A stretch of 64,000 nucleotides of DNA from Ralstonia mannitolilytica (GCF_905397375.1 NZ_CAJPVG010000001.1:310001-374000), one strand, 5' to 3'. Numbered from the stretch's first letter, positions 1 to 8,660 are shown. The notes: generated from the sequence alone by a model not told the origin. Numbers and translations are program-made.

Positions 1-1
1 G

Positions 2-1306
2 CCAGGGCAACCGGGCGGCGCGGGAGGCAGCCCCGCAGTGTTCTATTCGACGGATTTCTACACGCAGAAGCTGATCAGCTACATCGACTCGCACAAGGGC
101 GACGGCAAGCCGTTCTTTGCCTATGCGGCCTACACCTCGCCGCACTGGCCGCTGCAGGTGCCGGACCCGTGGCTGCACAAATATGCCGGCCGCTATGACG
201 CGGGCTACGACGTCATCCGCGATGCGCGCATCGCGCGGCAGAAGGCGCTGGGCATCATTCCGGCCGATTTCACGCCGTTTGCCGGGCTGCCCGGCACAAC
301 CACGCGTTCGGCCGCGTCGCCCAACAACGGCACCGCCAATGCGCGCTACATCAACGCCAACCACGGCCCCGCGCAGGGCTATACCGACTACGGCCCCGGC
401 TATGTCAACAAGAAGTGGAGCGACCTCACCCCGCTGGAGCGCAAGGCGCAGGCGCGCTACATGGAGATCTACGCCGGCATGGTCGAAAACCTCGACTACA
501 ACATCGGCCTGTTGATCCAGCACCTGAAAGACATTGGCGAGTACGACAACACCTTCATCATGTTCCAGTCGGACAACGGCGCTGAAGGCTGGCCGATCGA
601 CTCCGGCGCCGACCCGAAGGCCACCGATGAAGCCAACGCCACCGAGCCGGTCTACTCCAGGCTCGGCACCGATAACGGCCTGGCCAACGCACAGCGCCTG
701 CAATACGGCCTGCGCTGGGCCGAGGTGAGCGCCACGCCGTTCAACCTGGTCAAGGGCCATGCGGCCGAAGGCGGTGTCTCGGTGCCGGCCATCGTGCGCC
801 TGCCCGGCCAGACCCAGGCGCTGCCGCCCATCACACGCTTCACGCATGTGACCGACAACACCGCCACCTTCCTGGCCTTGGCCGGCATTACGCCGCCCAG
901 CACACCTGCGCAGCCGGCCGTGGACGGCAACGGTGTGGACCAGAACAAGGGCAAGGTGCAATACGGCGGCCGCGCGGTGTATCCGGTGACGGGCGTGTCG
1001 CTGCTGGCGTCGATCCGGCAATCTGCCGATGCGGGGCCCATCCACACGCAGCCCTTTGGCGACGAGTCGTACGGCCGCGCCTATCTGCGCAGCGCAGACG
1101 GCCGCTGGAAGGCGCTGTGGACCGAACCGCCGCTGGGTGCGGCCGACGGCCACTGGCAGCTCTTCGACATTGCCAGCGACCGCGGCGAGACCAACGATGT
1201 CTCTGCGCAGCACCCTGACGTGGCCGCCACGCTGTACCAGCAATGGCAGGACTACATGCGCAGCGTTGGCGGTGTGGAGCCGCTGCGCCCACGCGGGTTT
1301 TACTGA
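2..1306 (+). CDS. arylsulfatase, C-terminal part (cut by window start)
   Basis: The reading frame is open to the left edge, so the true start lies outside the window. The visible 434 residues match the central and C-terminal part of type I sulfatases, which hydrolyse sulfate esters using a formylglycine residue. The motif FQSDNGAEG carries the Asp-Asn metal ligands and KGHAAEGGVSVP is the usual downstream lysine motif. The CxPxR nucleophile motif must lie upstream and cannot be checked. The stop overlaps the next start (TGATG), so it is translationally coupled to the maturation enzyme that follows. Full-length relatives have about 530-560 residues. Confidence 0.9.
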   Translation, partial: PGQPGGAGGSPAVFYSTDFYTQKLISYIDSHKGDGKPFFAYAAYTSPHWPLQVPDPWLHKYAGRYDAGYDVIRDARIARQKALGIIPADFTPFAGLPGTTTRSAASPNNGTANARYINANHGPAQGYTDYGPGYVNKKWSDLTPLERKAQARYMEIYAGMVENLDYNIGLLIQHLKDIGEYDNTFIMFQSDNGAEGWPIDSGADPKATDEANATEPVYSRLGTDNGLANAQRLQYGLRWAEVSATPFNLVKGHAAEGGVSVPAIVRLPGQTQALPPITRFTHVTDNTATFLALAGITPPSTPAQPAVDGNGVDQNKGKVQYGGRAVYPVTGVSLLASIRQSADAGPIHTQPFGDESYGRAYLRSADGRWKALWTEPPLGAADGHWQLFDIASDRGETNDVSAQHPDVAATLYQQWQDYMRSVGGVEPLRPRGFY

Positions 1307-2409
1307 TGGGCGCCGTGGTAGAGAAGCGCAGGCGCAGGGGCTTGCGCTGGTTGTTGGCCGGTACGCCGCTGGCCGCGGTGACCGCCGTTGCGTTGCACCC
1401 GGCCGGCGGCAACATGGCGGCCCGCGCCGCGAACGTGGTCACCGCGCACACCGCCCCACGCCTGCCGCTGGGCACCACCGACGCCTGTGCCCGCTACGCC
1501 GGGTTGCCGCCCGGCTGGCGGCACGACACGCGGGCCGGCATGGTGCACGTGAGCAGCGGCAGCTTCACCTTCGGCACCACGCTCGGCTATCCGGACGAAC
1601 GCCCCGCGCAGCGTGATGGCACCGCCGCCCAGACGCGCGTGCGCGGCTTCTGGATCGACCAGACGGAGGTGACCAACGCCCAGTTCGCTGCCTTCGTGGC
1701 CGCCACCGGCTATGTGACCGACGCCGAGCGCCAGGGCGGCGCGGTGGTGTTTCACGTGCCCGATTCGGCAGAGATGCAGGCACGCCCTTATGCATGGTGG
1801 CGCTGGGTCAAGGGCGCGGACTGGCGCCACCCGACAGGCGCCGACAGCAGGCTTGCCGATGCCGACAACCAGCCCGTGACACGTGTCACCCAGGCCGATG
1901 CACTGGCCTACGCCCGCTGGCTGGGCCACGACCTGCCGACGGAAGCCGAGTGGGAATACGCCGGCAAGGCCGGCCGAGACGGCGCCGATCTTGAAAAAGC
2001 TCCGCGCGATGGCAACGGCAAACCCGGCGCCAATTACTGGCAGGGCATCTTTCCCGTGCTGGACACCGCGGAGGACGGCCGCGCAGGCATCGGCCCGGTC
2101 GGCTGCTATGCCGCCAACGGCTTCGCGCTGTACGACATGATCGGCAACGTATGGGAATGGACGCGCGACGCCTATACCGGCCCGCATCAGTCTCACGCCA
2201 ATGGCGACACACGCGCCGTGGCAGCGCTGGACCAGCCGCAACGCTTTGGGCAGGGCAACAGCGAGCCGAACCGGCCGGTGGTGATCAAGGGCGGCTCGTT
2301 CCTCTGCTCGCCGGACTTTTGCGTGCGCTACCGGGCCTCTGCACGCGAGGCGCAGGAAGCCGATCTGCCAGCCGCGCACATCGGGTTCCGGACCATCCTG
2401 CGGGATTGA
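1306..2409 (+). CDS. formylglycine-generating enzyme (sulfatase maturation)
   Basis: Converts the active-site Cys of a sulfatase to formylglycine. The 367-residue protein has the FGE-sulfatase fold, seen in FWIDQTEVTNAQF, LPTEAEWEYAG and GNVWEWTRDAY. Near the C-terminus, KGGSFLCSPDFCVRYR carries the two catalytic, copper-binding cysteines spaced C-x4-C (residues 334 and 339), so this is a true FGE and not a cysteine-less EgtB/SUMF paralogue. The N-terminus has an arginine-rich stretch then a hydrophobic segment (residues 15-30), suggesting export or membrane anchoring. An ATG overlapping the sulfatase stop was chosen; an in-frame start 21 codons upstream would run into the sulfatase. Its obvious substrate is the preceding sulfatase. 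Confidence 0.9.
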   Translation: MGAVVEKRRRRGLRWLLAGTPLAAVTAVALHPAGGNMAARAANVVTAHTAPRLPLGTTDACARYAGLPPGWRHDTRAGMVHVSSGSFTFGTTLGYPDERPAQRDGTAAQTRVRGFWIDQTEVTNAQFAAFVAATGYVTDAERQGGAVVFHVPDSAEMQARPYAWWRWVKGADWRHPTGADSRLADADNQPVTRVTQADALAYARWLGHDLPTEAEWEYAGKAGRDGADLEKAPRDGNGKPGANYWQGIFPVLDTAEDGRAGIGPVGCYAANGFALYDMIGNVWEWTRDAYTGPHQSHANGDTRAVAALDQPQRFGQGNSEPNRPVVIKGGSFLCSPDFCVRYRASAREAQEADLPAAHIGFRTILRD

Positions 2410-2450
2410 AGGCAGCGGTATTTGCCGTATTGAACGAGGAAAACAAAAAA

Positions 2451-2490
2451 CAAAACGGGCGTTGCGCACATCGTCGCAACGCCCGTTTTG
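2451..2490. terminator. bidirectional Rho-independent terminator
   Basis: A perfect 16-bp inverted repeat (2451-2466 with 2475-2490) with an 8-nt loop sits between convergent genes. It is preceded by an A-rich run (2440-2450) and followed by TTGTTGTG, so it can terminate both the sulfatase-FGE transcript and the cheYZ transcript. Confidence 0.85.
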
Positions 2491-2508
2491 TTGTGTCCGG
2501 CGCCAGGT

Positions 2509-3168
2509 TCAGAAGCCCAGGCTTTCCAGCAGATCGTCCACCTGCTCCTGGTTGGCAACCACATCCGGATGGTCCGGGTTGATCTGCGGACCGTTGAGCA
2601 GCGTCGGCGCCACTTCCACGCGCAGGTGTTCCGGCGCGTTGTCGAGCAGGATGCTGACGAGCTGGCTTTCAATGAGCTGCACCACGTCCAGCACCTTCTT
2701 GATGACCTGTCCGGTCAGGTCCTGGAAGTCCTGGGCCATCAGGATTTCCATGAGCTGGTGGTTGGTGTCGCGCGTCTTCTGCGGGACGCTGCGCAGGAAG
2801 CCGTTGGTCTGGCCGACGAGCTCGCGGATCTCATCATCGCCAAGCTGGCGGTCCATCCACGACTGCCAGCGGTTGACCAGCGCCTCGGCGTCGGACTCGA
2901 GTGCGTCCTGCACCGGGCGGGCCGCGTCGATGGCGTTGAGCACGCGGGTAGCCGCCTGCTCCGTCATGTTGGCAATGTAATTGAGGCGGTCACGCGCGTC
3001 GGGAATGGCCGAAGCAGCGCGCTCCACGCCCTTGTCCAGGCCCAGCTCGCGCATGCTCTCGCGCAGCATGCGCGTGAGATGGCCAATGCGCTGCAGCATC
3101 TCGGGCATGTCGCCGTGGTCGGCACCCTGTGCGGCGCTCGCCTGGGCGCCGTCGTGCATCTCGCTCAT
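2509..3168 (-). CDS. cheZ: protein phosphatase CheZ
   Basis: Dephosphorylates CheY-P to reset flagellar switching. The 219-residue protein has the long four-helix-bundle region with AQDFQDLTGQ, placing the catalytic Asp-x3-Gln pair at about D150 and Q154. It ends in the CheY-binding tail QVDDLLESLGF, nearly as in E. coli. The start codon overlaps the cheY stop (TGATG), implying coupled translation. It is the last gene of the chemotaxis transcript. A convergent sulfatase locus lies beyond it. Confidence 0.96.
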   Translation of the reverse strand: MSEMHDGAQASAAQGADHGDMPEMLQRIGHLTRMLRESMRELGLDKGVERAASAIPDARDRLNYIANMTEQAATRVLNAIDAARPVQDALESDAEALVNRWQSWMDRQLGDDEIRELVGQTNGFLRSVPQKTRDTNHQLMEILMAQDFQDLTGQVIKKVLDVVQLIESQLVSILLDNAPEHLRVEVAPTLLNGPQINPDHPDVVANQEQVDDLLESLGF

Positions 3169-3572
3169 CAGGCCCCCGCTTTTTCCAGTTTCTCGAAGAT
3201 CTTGCCCAGCTTTTCGTCCAGCGTGGCGGCCGTGAACGGCTTGACCACGTAGCCGCTGGCGCCGGCCTGCGCGGCGGCGATGATGTTTTCCTTCTTGGCT
3301 TCGGCCGTCACCATCAGCACCGGCAGCTTGCTGATGGACGGGTTGGCATCCGCGCGGATGCTCTGCAGCATCTGCAGACCGTCCATGTTCGGCATGTTCC
3401 AGTCCGAGATCACGAAATCGAACCGGCCTTCCTTGACCTTGGCCAGGCCGGCCGCGCCATCTTCGGCTTCGTCGACGTTGGCAAAACCGAGTTCCTTGAG
3501 CAGGTTACGCACGATCCGGCGCATCGTCGGAAAGTCATCGACGACGAGGAATCGGAACTGGCTCTTGTCCAT
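3168..3572 (-). CDS. cheY: chemotaxis response regulator CheY
   Basis: Phosphorylated by CheA, then binds the flagellar switch. The sequence is very close to E. coli CheY: acidic pocket VVDD, phospho-acceptor D57 in VISDWNMPNMDG, the MVTAEAKKEN loop and VVKPF with the conserved lysine. The ATG at 3572 is preferred over the GTG five codons upstream because GGAG lies nine bases before it and because it places the acceptor at D57. cheZ follows with overlapping codons. A FliA-type promoter lies in the 171-bp gap to cheB, so cheYZ can be transcribed separately. Confidence 0.96.
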   Translation of the reverse strand: MDKSQFRFLVVDDFPTMRRIVRNLLKELGFANVDEAEDGAAGLAKVKEGRFDFVISDWNMPNMDGLQMLQSIRADANPSISKLPVLMVTAEAKKENIIAAAQAGASGYVVKPFTAATLDEKLGKIFEKLEKAGA

Positions 3573-3626
3573 GGACACAATCTCCACTTACTAAAATTTT
3601 GGGGGGTTCGGGCTTCCTTGGCTGTC

Positions 3627-3653
3627 TTATCGGCGCTCCTGGCCGATTCTTGA
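3627..3653 (-). promoter_or_regulatory. FliA (sigma-28) promoter of cheYZ
   Basis: On the minus strand the sequence reads TCAA, 15 bases, GCCGATAA. The -10 element is identical to the sigma-28 consensus and the spacing from the TAAA-like -35 is exact. It starts 55 bp upstream of the cheY ATG, inside the cheRDBYZ operon. Confidence 0.75.
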
Positions 3654-3743
3654 GCGCCGCCGATGCAACGACCCGGTTCGCGGCCCATGGCGGGCGGCCC
3701 CACGGGCCGCACCGAAGGCGCGGCCAGCCTGAGAGCCGGCCGG

Positions 3744-4859
3744 CTACACCCGCGTCACGCGGCCATGGGCGGACAGCCGGGCCAGCACGTGCGGGCCGAT
3801 CTGCGACAGCGGCAGCACCTCGTGCACGCCGCCGTGCGCCACGGCTTCCTTGGGCATGCCGTAGACCACGCACGAGGCCTCGTCCTGGGCCACGTTGTAG
3901 GCGCCGGCGTTGCGCATCTCCAGCATGCCTGCCGCGCCGTCCTTGCCCATGCCGGTGAGGATCACGCCCAGGGCATTGGCCCCTGCGTTGCGCGCGGCGG
4001 ACCGGAACAGCACGTCCACCGCCGGCCGGTGGCGGTTCACGGGCGGGCCCTGGTCCAACTCGGTGACGTAGTTGGCGCCGCTGCGGCCGAGCGACAGGTG
4101 CATGTCGCCCGGGGCGATGTAGGCGTGGCCGGGCAGCACGCGCTCGCCGTGCACGGCCTCCTTCACGCGGATGCGGCACAGGCCGTCCAGCCGCTTGGCG
4201 AACGAGGTGGTGAAGCCGGCCGGCATGTGCTGCACGATCAGGATGCCGGGGCAGTCGGGCGGCATTTCCAGCAGGAAATCCTTGATCGCCTCGGTGCCGC
4301 CGGTGGAGGCGCCCACGATGATGAGCTTCTCCGTCGACGAGAAATGGGTACGCGCCGGGGCCGGGGTGGCTGGGGCGTGCTCGGCCCGCACGTGCGTGCC
4401 CTGCGGCGCAGCCGTTGCGGCAACGGGGGCGGCAGTGCGCGGACGCAGCCGTGCCCGGGCGGCCGCGCGGATCTTGTCGGCGATCTGGTCGGCGTATTCG
4501 TTCATGCCGTCGCGCATGCCGAGCTTGGGCTTGGCGACAAAATCCACCGCGCCGAGCTCCAGCGCACGCAGCGTGGCTTCAGAGCCGCGCTCCGTGAGCG
4601 ACGAGATCATCACCACCGGCGTCGGGCGCAGGCGCATGAGCTTTTCCAGGAAGTCGAGCCCGTCCATCTTGGGCATTTCGACGTCCAGCGTGAGCACGTC
4701 CGGGTTGGTCTGCTTGATGAGGTCGCGCGCGATGATGGGGTCTGGCGCCACGCCCACCACTTCCATGTCGGGCTGCGCGTTGATGATCTCCTTCAGGATG
4801 CTGCGGATCAGTGCCGAATCGTCGATACACAGCACCTGAATCTTGCGTTTGTCGTTCAT
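3744..4859 (-). CDS. cheB: chemotaxis methylesterase/glutamine deamidase CheB
   Basis: Removes methyl groups from receptors in response to CheA phosphorylation. The 371 residues comprise an N-terminal receiver (CIDDSALIRS; phospho-acceptor about D59 in TLDVEMPKMDG), an Ala/Pro/Arg-rich linker (about 131-172) and the methylesterase domain. The catalytic Ser-His-Asp are visible at S185 (GASTGGTE), H211 (VQHMPAGF) and D307 (TGMGKDG). The open frame runs 72 codons further upstream, but that part has no CheB character and overlaps cheD. The start MNDKRKIQVL matches the receiver boundary, though no strong ribosome site is seen. Confidence 0.95.
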   Translation of the reverse strand: MNDKRKIQVLCIDDSALIRSILKEIINAQPDMEVVGVAPDPIIARDLIKQTNPDVLTLDVEMPKMDGLDFLEKLMRLRPTPVVMISSLTERGSEATLRALELGAVDFVAKPKLGMRDGMNEYADQIADKIRAAARARLRPRTAAPVAATAAPQGTHVRAEHAPATPAPARTHFSSTEKLIIVGASTGGTEAIKDFLLEMPPDCPGILIVQHMPAGFTTSFAKRLDGLCRIRVKEAVHGERVLPGHAYIAPGDMHLSLGRSGANYVTELDQGPPVNRHRPAVDVLFRSAARNAGANALGVILTGMGKDGAAGMLEMRNAGAYNVAQDEASCVVYGMPKEAVAHGGVHEVLPLSQIGPHVLARLSAHGRVTRV

Positions 4860-4902
4860 ATGGAGAGCAAGGATCAGGAATGATGGGGATACGGGAACGG
4901 GA

Positions 4903-5601
4903 TTACGTAAACAGTTGCAGGCGCGAAGGCGGCTTGGCCGCGATGGATTTCGACAGCTTGCTGGCGTACTGCGCTTCGCCATCGAGCTCGGCCGCGGAAC
5001 TTTGCGAGCGCAGCTTGCGCACCATGATCTGTCCGGTGGAAGGCACGAAGTAGACCTTGCGCGGATACACGTCAAAGAGATCCTTGGCCGCCACGGGCAA
5101 GCCTTCGTTGCGCAGGAACTCGAGGACGAACTTGCCGTTGCGCTCGCCCACGTCGAGCGTGCTCATGCCGGCCAGAACGGCCGCGCCGCCAAACACCTTG
5201 ATCTCCAGGTGTTCGCGCCGGGCGCCGGCCTTGTAGAGCTGGTTGAGCAGGACTTCCATGGCGTGCGTGCCGTAGCGCATCGATGGTGACAGGATCGACT
5301 CGGCCTCGTTGCGCGAGGGCAGCATGAAATGGTTCATGCCCCCGATGCCGAGGATCTTGTCGCGCACGCAGGCCGTCACGCAGGAGCCGAGCACGGTCAC
5401 CAGCATCAGGTCTTCCGTGGTGACGTAGTACTCGCCGGGCAGCACCTTCATCGCGCGGCGGCTGAAGGTGGTGTCGTAATACGCGTGCGTGCTGGCGGCC
5501 GACTGCGCGAGCGTGGCCATCGCGCCCGCCGTCATGCCGCTGTCGCTGCGCACGGTGTCAGCCGGGGCACGCGGGGTGGCCATTTTGCCGAATTCGATCA
5601 T
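4903..5601 (-). CDS. cheD: chemoreceptor glutamine deamidase CheD
   Basis: Deamidates glutamines in receptor methylation helices. The Cys-His pair is visible as VLGSCVTACV (C74) and GGMNHFMLP (H91), 17 residues apart as in Thermotoga CheD. At 232 residues it is longer than minimal CheD because of an Ala/Thr-rich N-terminal extension of about 45 residues and a C-terminal tail. The start overlaps the cheR stop (ATGA). Alternative in-frame ATGs at residues 7 and 23 are possible. Confidence 0.94.
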   Translation of the reverse strand: MIEFGKMATPRAPADTVRSDSGMTAGAMATLAQSAASTHAYYDTTFSRRAMKVLPGEYYVTTEDLMLVTVLGSCVTACVRDKILGIGGMNHFMLPSRNEAESILSPSMRYGTHAMEVLLNQLYKAGARREHLEIKVFGGAAVLAGMSTLDVGERNGKFVLEFLRNEGLPVAAKDLFDVYPRKVYFVPSTGQIMVRKLRSQSSAAELDGEAQYASKLSKSIAAKPPSRLQLFT

Positions 5602-6485
5602 CGCGCGCCCGCCATCTTCGCGCGCACGTCGGGCGCGATCTCATAGACCGTCTTGCCGCGCAGCGACCACGCCTTGCTGATCTGCAGAAAGCTCTCCGAA
5701 TGGCCCGCAAAGAGCAGGCCGTCGGGCTTCATGACGTCGATGAAGTGCTCCAGGATCTTGGCCTGCGTGGGCTTATCGAAATAGATCATCACGTTGCGGC
5801 AGAAGATCACGTCGAACTTCTGCGTGAGCGGCCAGTCGCGGTCGAGCAGGTTGATCTGACGGAAGTCGATCATGGCCTGCAGCTCGGGCCGCACGCGCGC
5901 ATACCCTTCGTGCTTGCCGGTGCCGCGCAGGAAGTACTTCTTCAGCCGCTCGGTGGACAGCGCCGCGACGCGTTCCATCGGGTAGATGCCGGCACGCGCG
6001 CGGGCCAGCGCGTTCGTGTCCACGTCGGAGGCGATCACGCTCACCTGCCCCGGATGCATCGAGCCGAAGGTCTCGGCCAGGGTGATGGCGATCGAATACG
6101 GCTCTTCCCCAGTGGACGAGGCCGAGCACCACACCGTGAACGGCGTGCGCTTGGCCTTGGCGTGCTCGGCCAGGATCGGGAAGTGGTGCTGCTCGCGGAA
6201 GAACGCGGTCAGGTTGGTGGTGAGCGCGTTGGTGAAGGCCTCCCACTCGTCGGGCAGGTGGCCGTTCTCCAGGGCGTCGAGATAATCGCGGAACGAGCCG
6301 AGGTTGACCACGCGCAGGCGGCGGGCCAGGCGGCTGTAGACCATCTCGCTCTTGCGGTCGGACAGCGAAATGCCCGCGCGCCGATAGATCAGGCCACGGA
6401 TGCGGGCGAAATCCTCCGCCGTGAACGAAAACTCACGCGACGCGAGCGTCGGCGAAACCGGCGCCAAGGTGTGTGCCATAGCCAT
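5598..6485 (-). CDS. cheR: chemotaxis protein methyltransferase CheR
   Basis: Methylates glutamates of chemoreceptors with S-adenosylmethionine. The 295 residues contain an all-helical N-domain and the SAM-binding domain, with CSASSTGEEPYSI and IFCRNVMIYF as the diagnostic CheR motifs. It lies 101 bp downstream of a receptor gene whose C-terminus carries the CheR-docking pentapeptide, and its stop overlaps the cheD start by four bases. Confidence 0.95.
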   Translation of the reverse strand: MAMAHTLAPVSPTLASREFSFTAEDFARIRGLIYRRAGISLSDRKSEMVYSRLARRLRVVNLGSFRDYLDALENGHLPDEWEAFTNALTTNLTAFFREQHHFPILAEHAKAKRTPFTVWCSASSTGEEPYSIAITLAETFGSMHPGQVSVIASDVDTNALARARAGIYPMERVAALSTERLKKYFLRGTGKHEGYARVRPELQAMIDFRQINLLDRDWPLTQKFDVIFCRNVMIYFDKPTQAKILEHFIDVMKPDGLLFAGHSESFLQISKAWSLRGKTVYEIAPDVRAKMAGAR

Positions 6486-6586
6486 TGATAACTACCCCGT
6501 AATTGCGGGTCTGGCGCCCGCTATCCATGCTCGGCGGGCGTCACGACCGTGGCCGCCACGCCAGGTTTGCTGCTGCAGAGCCGGCG

Positions 6587-8497
6587 TCAGAACGTGCTCC
6601 AGTCATCATCATCGGCAGAACCGGCCGCCAGCTTGAGGGCGGGCCCTGCCGATGCGGCCGAAACCGCCGCCACTGCGACGGGATGGGCCGGCACATGTGC
6701 TTCGTTGGCCGCTTTTTCTGTGCGTGCGGTGGTCGCCACCGGCGCAGACGGTGCATTCTCCGGCGTCTGCGCGGGCGCGACCGGCGCTGCAGCAGCCTTG
6801 CGCGAGGCCTGAGCGCGCGCTACGGCCGGCACGACGTCGTGTCTGGGCGGGTGCGTCTGGCTCCGCGGGGCCGGGCTGGCCGGCGCACGAGCCGCTTCGG
6901 CAGCGGGTGCAGCCGCCTCGGCAGACGCATCGGTGCGGAACGCCGCCACGGCGTCGCGCAGCAGTTGCGCCTGCTCTTCCAGCGACAGGGCAGCGGCCGC
7001 GGCCTCTTCCACCAGCGCGGCGTTCTGCTGCGTGACCTCGTCCATCTGGTTCACGGCCTGGTTGACCTGCTCGATGCCGCTGCTCTGTTCGTCCGAGGCG
7101 GCCGAGATCTCGCCCATGATGTCGGTCACGCGCTTGACGGCCACCACGACTTCTTCGATCACCTCGCCGGCCTCCGCCACCAGCGCCGAGCCGTTGCGCA
7201 CGCGGCCCACCGAATCGCCAATCAGCGCCTTGATCTCCTTGGCCGCCGTGGCCGAACGCTGCGCGAGGCTGCGCACCTCGCCCGCCACCACGGCAAACCC
7301 GCGTCCCTGCTCGCCCGCACGCGCAGCTTCCACTGCCGCATTCAGCGCCAGGATGTTGGTCTGGAAGGCAATGCCTTCGATCACCCCGATGATGTCGGCG
7401 ATCTTCTTGCTGCTTTCATTGATGCCCGCCATGGTCTCCACCACGCGGCCCACGACTTCGCCGCCCTTGACGGCGATATCCGACGCATTGCCCGCCAGCT
7501 GGCTCGCCTGCCGGGCGTTGTCGGCGTTCTGCTTCACGATGCTCGTGAGCTCTTCCATGCTCGATGCCGTTTCTTCCAGCGAGCTGGCCTGCTCTTCCGT
7601 ACGCTGCGACAGATCGGCGTTGCCGGCGGCGATCTGTTGGGTGGCGCTGGCAATGGAATCGGCGGAGCGCTTGATGTTGCTGATGGTGCTGGTCAACTGC
7701 TGCTGCATCTGGGCCATGGCGAAGAGCATGCTGTCGCGGTCGCCCGGGCGGGTCTGCACATGCACGGCGAGGTCGCCGGCGGCGATGCGGCGCGCGATGT
7801 CGGCCGCGTATGACGGCTCGCCACCCAGCTGGCGCGACAGGCGGCGCGCAATCACGAGCCCCAGCACGATGCCCAGCAGCGCACCGGCACACGCCAGGAC
7901 GACCATCACGAGCCGCGAGCGCTGGGCATCGTCCCGCGCCTTGACGGTGGACGCCGCAGACACCTCCTCCACGCGCTTGACCATCTTGTCGAGCGTCTTC
8001 TCGAACGCAGCGGTGTCGTCGAGCAGGCCGACGTTCTCGGCCGTGACGCGGCTGTCGAACTGCGTCGGGTCCAGGCCCTGCTTGTCCATCAGCGCAACGA
8101 AGTCGTTCATGCGCTTGCTCCACACGGGGTAGACGGCATCCACCTCGCGGATCATCTTCTTGCCCTCGTCAGAGGTGAACAGCGGACGCACGTTGTCCAC
8201 GCCCTCCTTCAGGCGCTGCATGCTGTCGGCGATCTGGCCGCTGAGCGTCTTGCGCTCGCTGAGCGTGGTGGCGATCAGCAGTGCCGTCTGCGCACGGCTG
8301 GCATGGGCGAGGCTGTTGGCCGCACCGCCCATCTGCGTGATGGCGCGCATCTGCTTCTGGGCCAGCTCTTCGCTAGCTTTCGTCAACTGCGTGATCGTAT
8401 AGATGCCCAACCCGCCAATGGCCGCACCCATTGCGGCCACGATCAGGAATCCGCCGGTGAGGACCGTGGACACCGGCAAGCGCTTGATCCAACCCAT
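6587..8497 (-). CDS. methyl-accepting chemotaxis protein (receptor 1)
   Basis: Inner-membrane chemoreceptor of 636 residues. Layout: TM1 (about 12-36), a periplasmic four-helix-bundle ligand domain, TM2 (about 195-219), HAMP, methylation helices and the conserved hairpin with AGEQGRGFAVVAGEVRSLAQ. The chain ends in DWSTF, an NWETF-type docking site for CheR and CheB, after an Ala/Pro-rich flexible linker. The ligand cannot be named. A FliA-type promoter lies just upstream, and the gene heads the cheRDBYZ transcript. A 337-bp stretch is identical to the neighbouring receptor gene. Confidence 0.95.
   Translation of the reverse strand: MGWIKRLPVSTVLTGGFLIVAAMGAAIGGLGIYTITQLTKASEELAQKQMRAITQMGGAANSLAHASRAQTALLIATTLSERKTLSGQIADSMQRLKEGVDNVRPLFTSDEGKKMIREVDAVYPVWSKRMNDFVALMDKQGLDPTQFDSRVTAENVGLLDDTAAFEKTLDKMVKRVEEVSAASTVKARDDAQRSRLVMVVLACAGALLGIVLGLVIARRLSRQLGGEPSYAADIARRIAAGDLAVHVQTRPGDRDSMLFAMAQMQQQLTSTISNIKRSADSIASATQQIAAGNADLSQRTEEQASSLEETASSMEELTSIVKQNADNARQASQLAGNASDIAVKGGEVVGRVVETMAGINESSKKIADIIGVIEGIAFQTNILALNAAVEAARAGEQGRGFAVVAGEVRSLAQRSATAAKEIKALIGDSVGRVRNGSALVAEAGEVIEEVVVAVKRVTDIMGEISAASDEQSSGIEQVNQAVNQMDEVTQQNAALVEEAAAAALSLEEQAQLLRDAVAAFRTDASAEAAAPAAEAARAPASPAPRSQTHPPRHDVVPAVARAQASRKAAAAPVAPAQTPENAPSAPVATTARTEKAANEAHVPAHPVAVAAVSAASAGPALKLAAGSADDDDWSTF
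7228..7564 (-). repeat. 337-bp exact direct repeat, copy 1 (receptor signalling domain)
   Basis: Identical base for base to 9329-9665 (offset 2101). It encodes the receptor hairpin tip and part of the methylation helix. Identity ends sharply on both sides, where third codon positions diverge, which suggests gene conversion or recent recombination between the two receptor genes. Confidence 0.95.
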
Positions 8498-8536
8498 GTT
8501 TGTCTACCCCTCTCTTTCTGTATGCCCCTGTAACCG

Positions 8537-8564
8537 CTATCGGCCCCCAGGGGACGGCTCTTTA
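8537..8564 (-). promoter_or_regulatory. FliA (sigma-28) promoter of receptor 1 / cheRDB
   Basis: The minus strand reads TAAA, 16 bases, GCCGATAG. This matches the sigma-28 consensus in both boxes with a spacer one base longer than usual. It lies between the terminator at 8633-8660 and the receptor start at 8497. Confidence 0.65.
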
Positions 8565-8632
8565 GAACCGCCTAGGGCGCATGCCCCTTCAGAGGGGGAT
8601 CACCCCGTCTTTGCGACATGACCTGCCCAGGC

Positions 8633-8660
8633 AAAAAAAAAACCTGCCCCGAGGGGCAGG
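8633..8660 (-). terminator. Rho-independent terminator after receptor 2
   Basis: On the minus strand the hairpin CCTGCCC/GGGCAGG (8643-8660) is followed by ten T residues (8633-8642). It closes the motAB-cheA-cheW-receptor 2 transcript and separates it from receptor 1-cheRDBYZ. Confidence 0.85.

Noticed and set aside
3654..3743. GC-rich inverted repeat GCGGCCC/GGGCCGC between cheB and cheY as a terminator
   Set aside because: Long loop and no T-run on the minus strand; reads equally well as random high-GC sequence.
4860..5075. 72-residue extension of CheB
   Set aside because: Overlaps the cheD C-terminus out of frame and lacks receiver-domain similarity.
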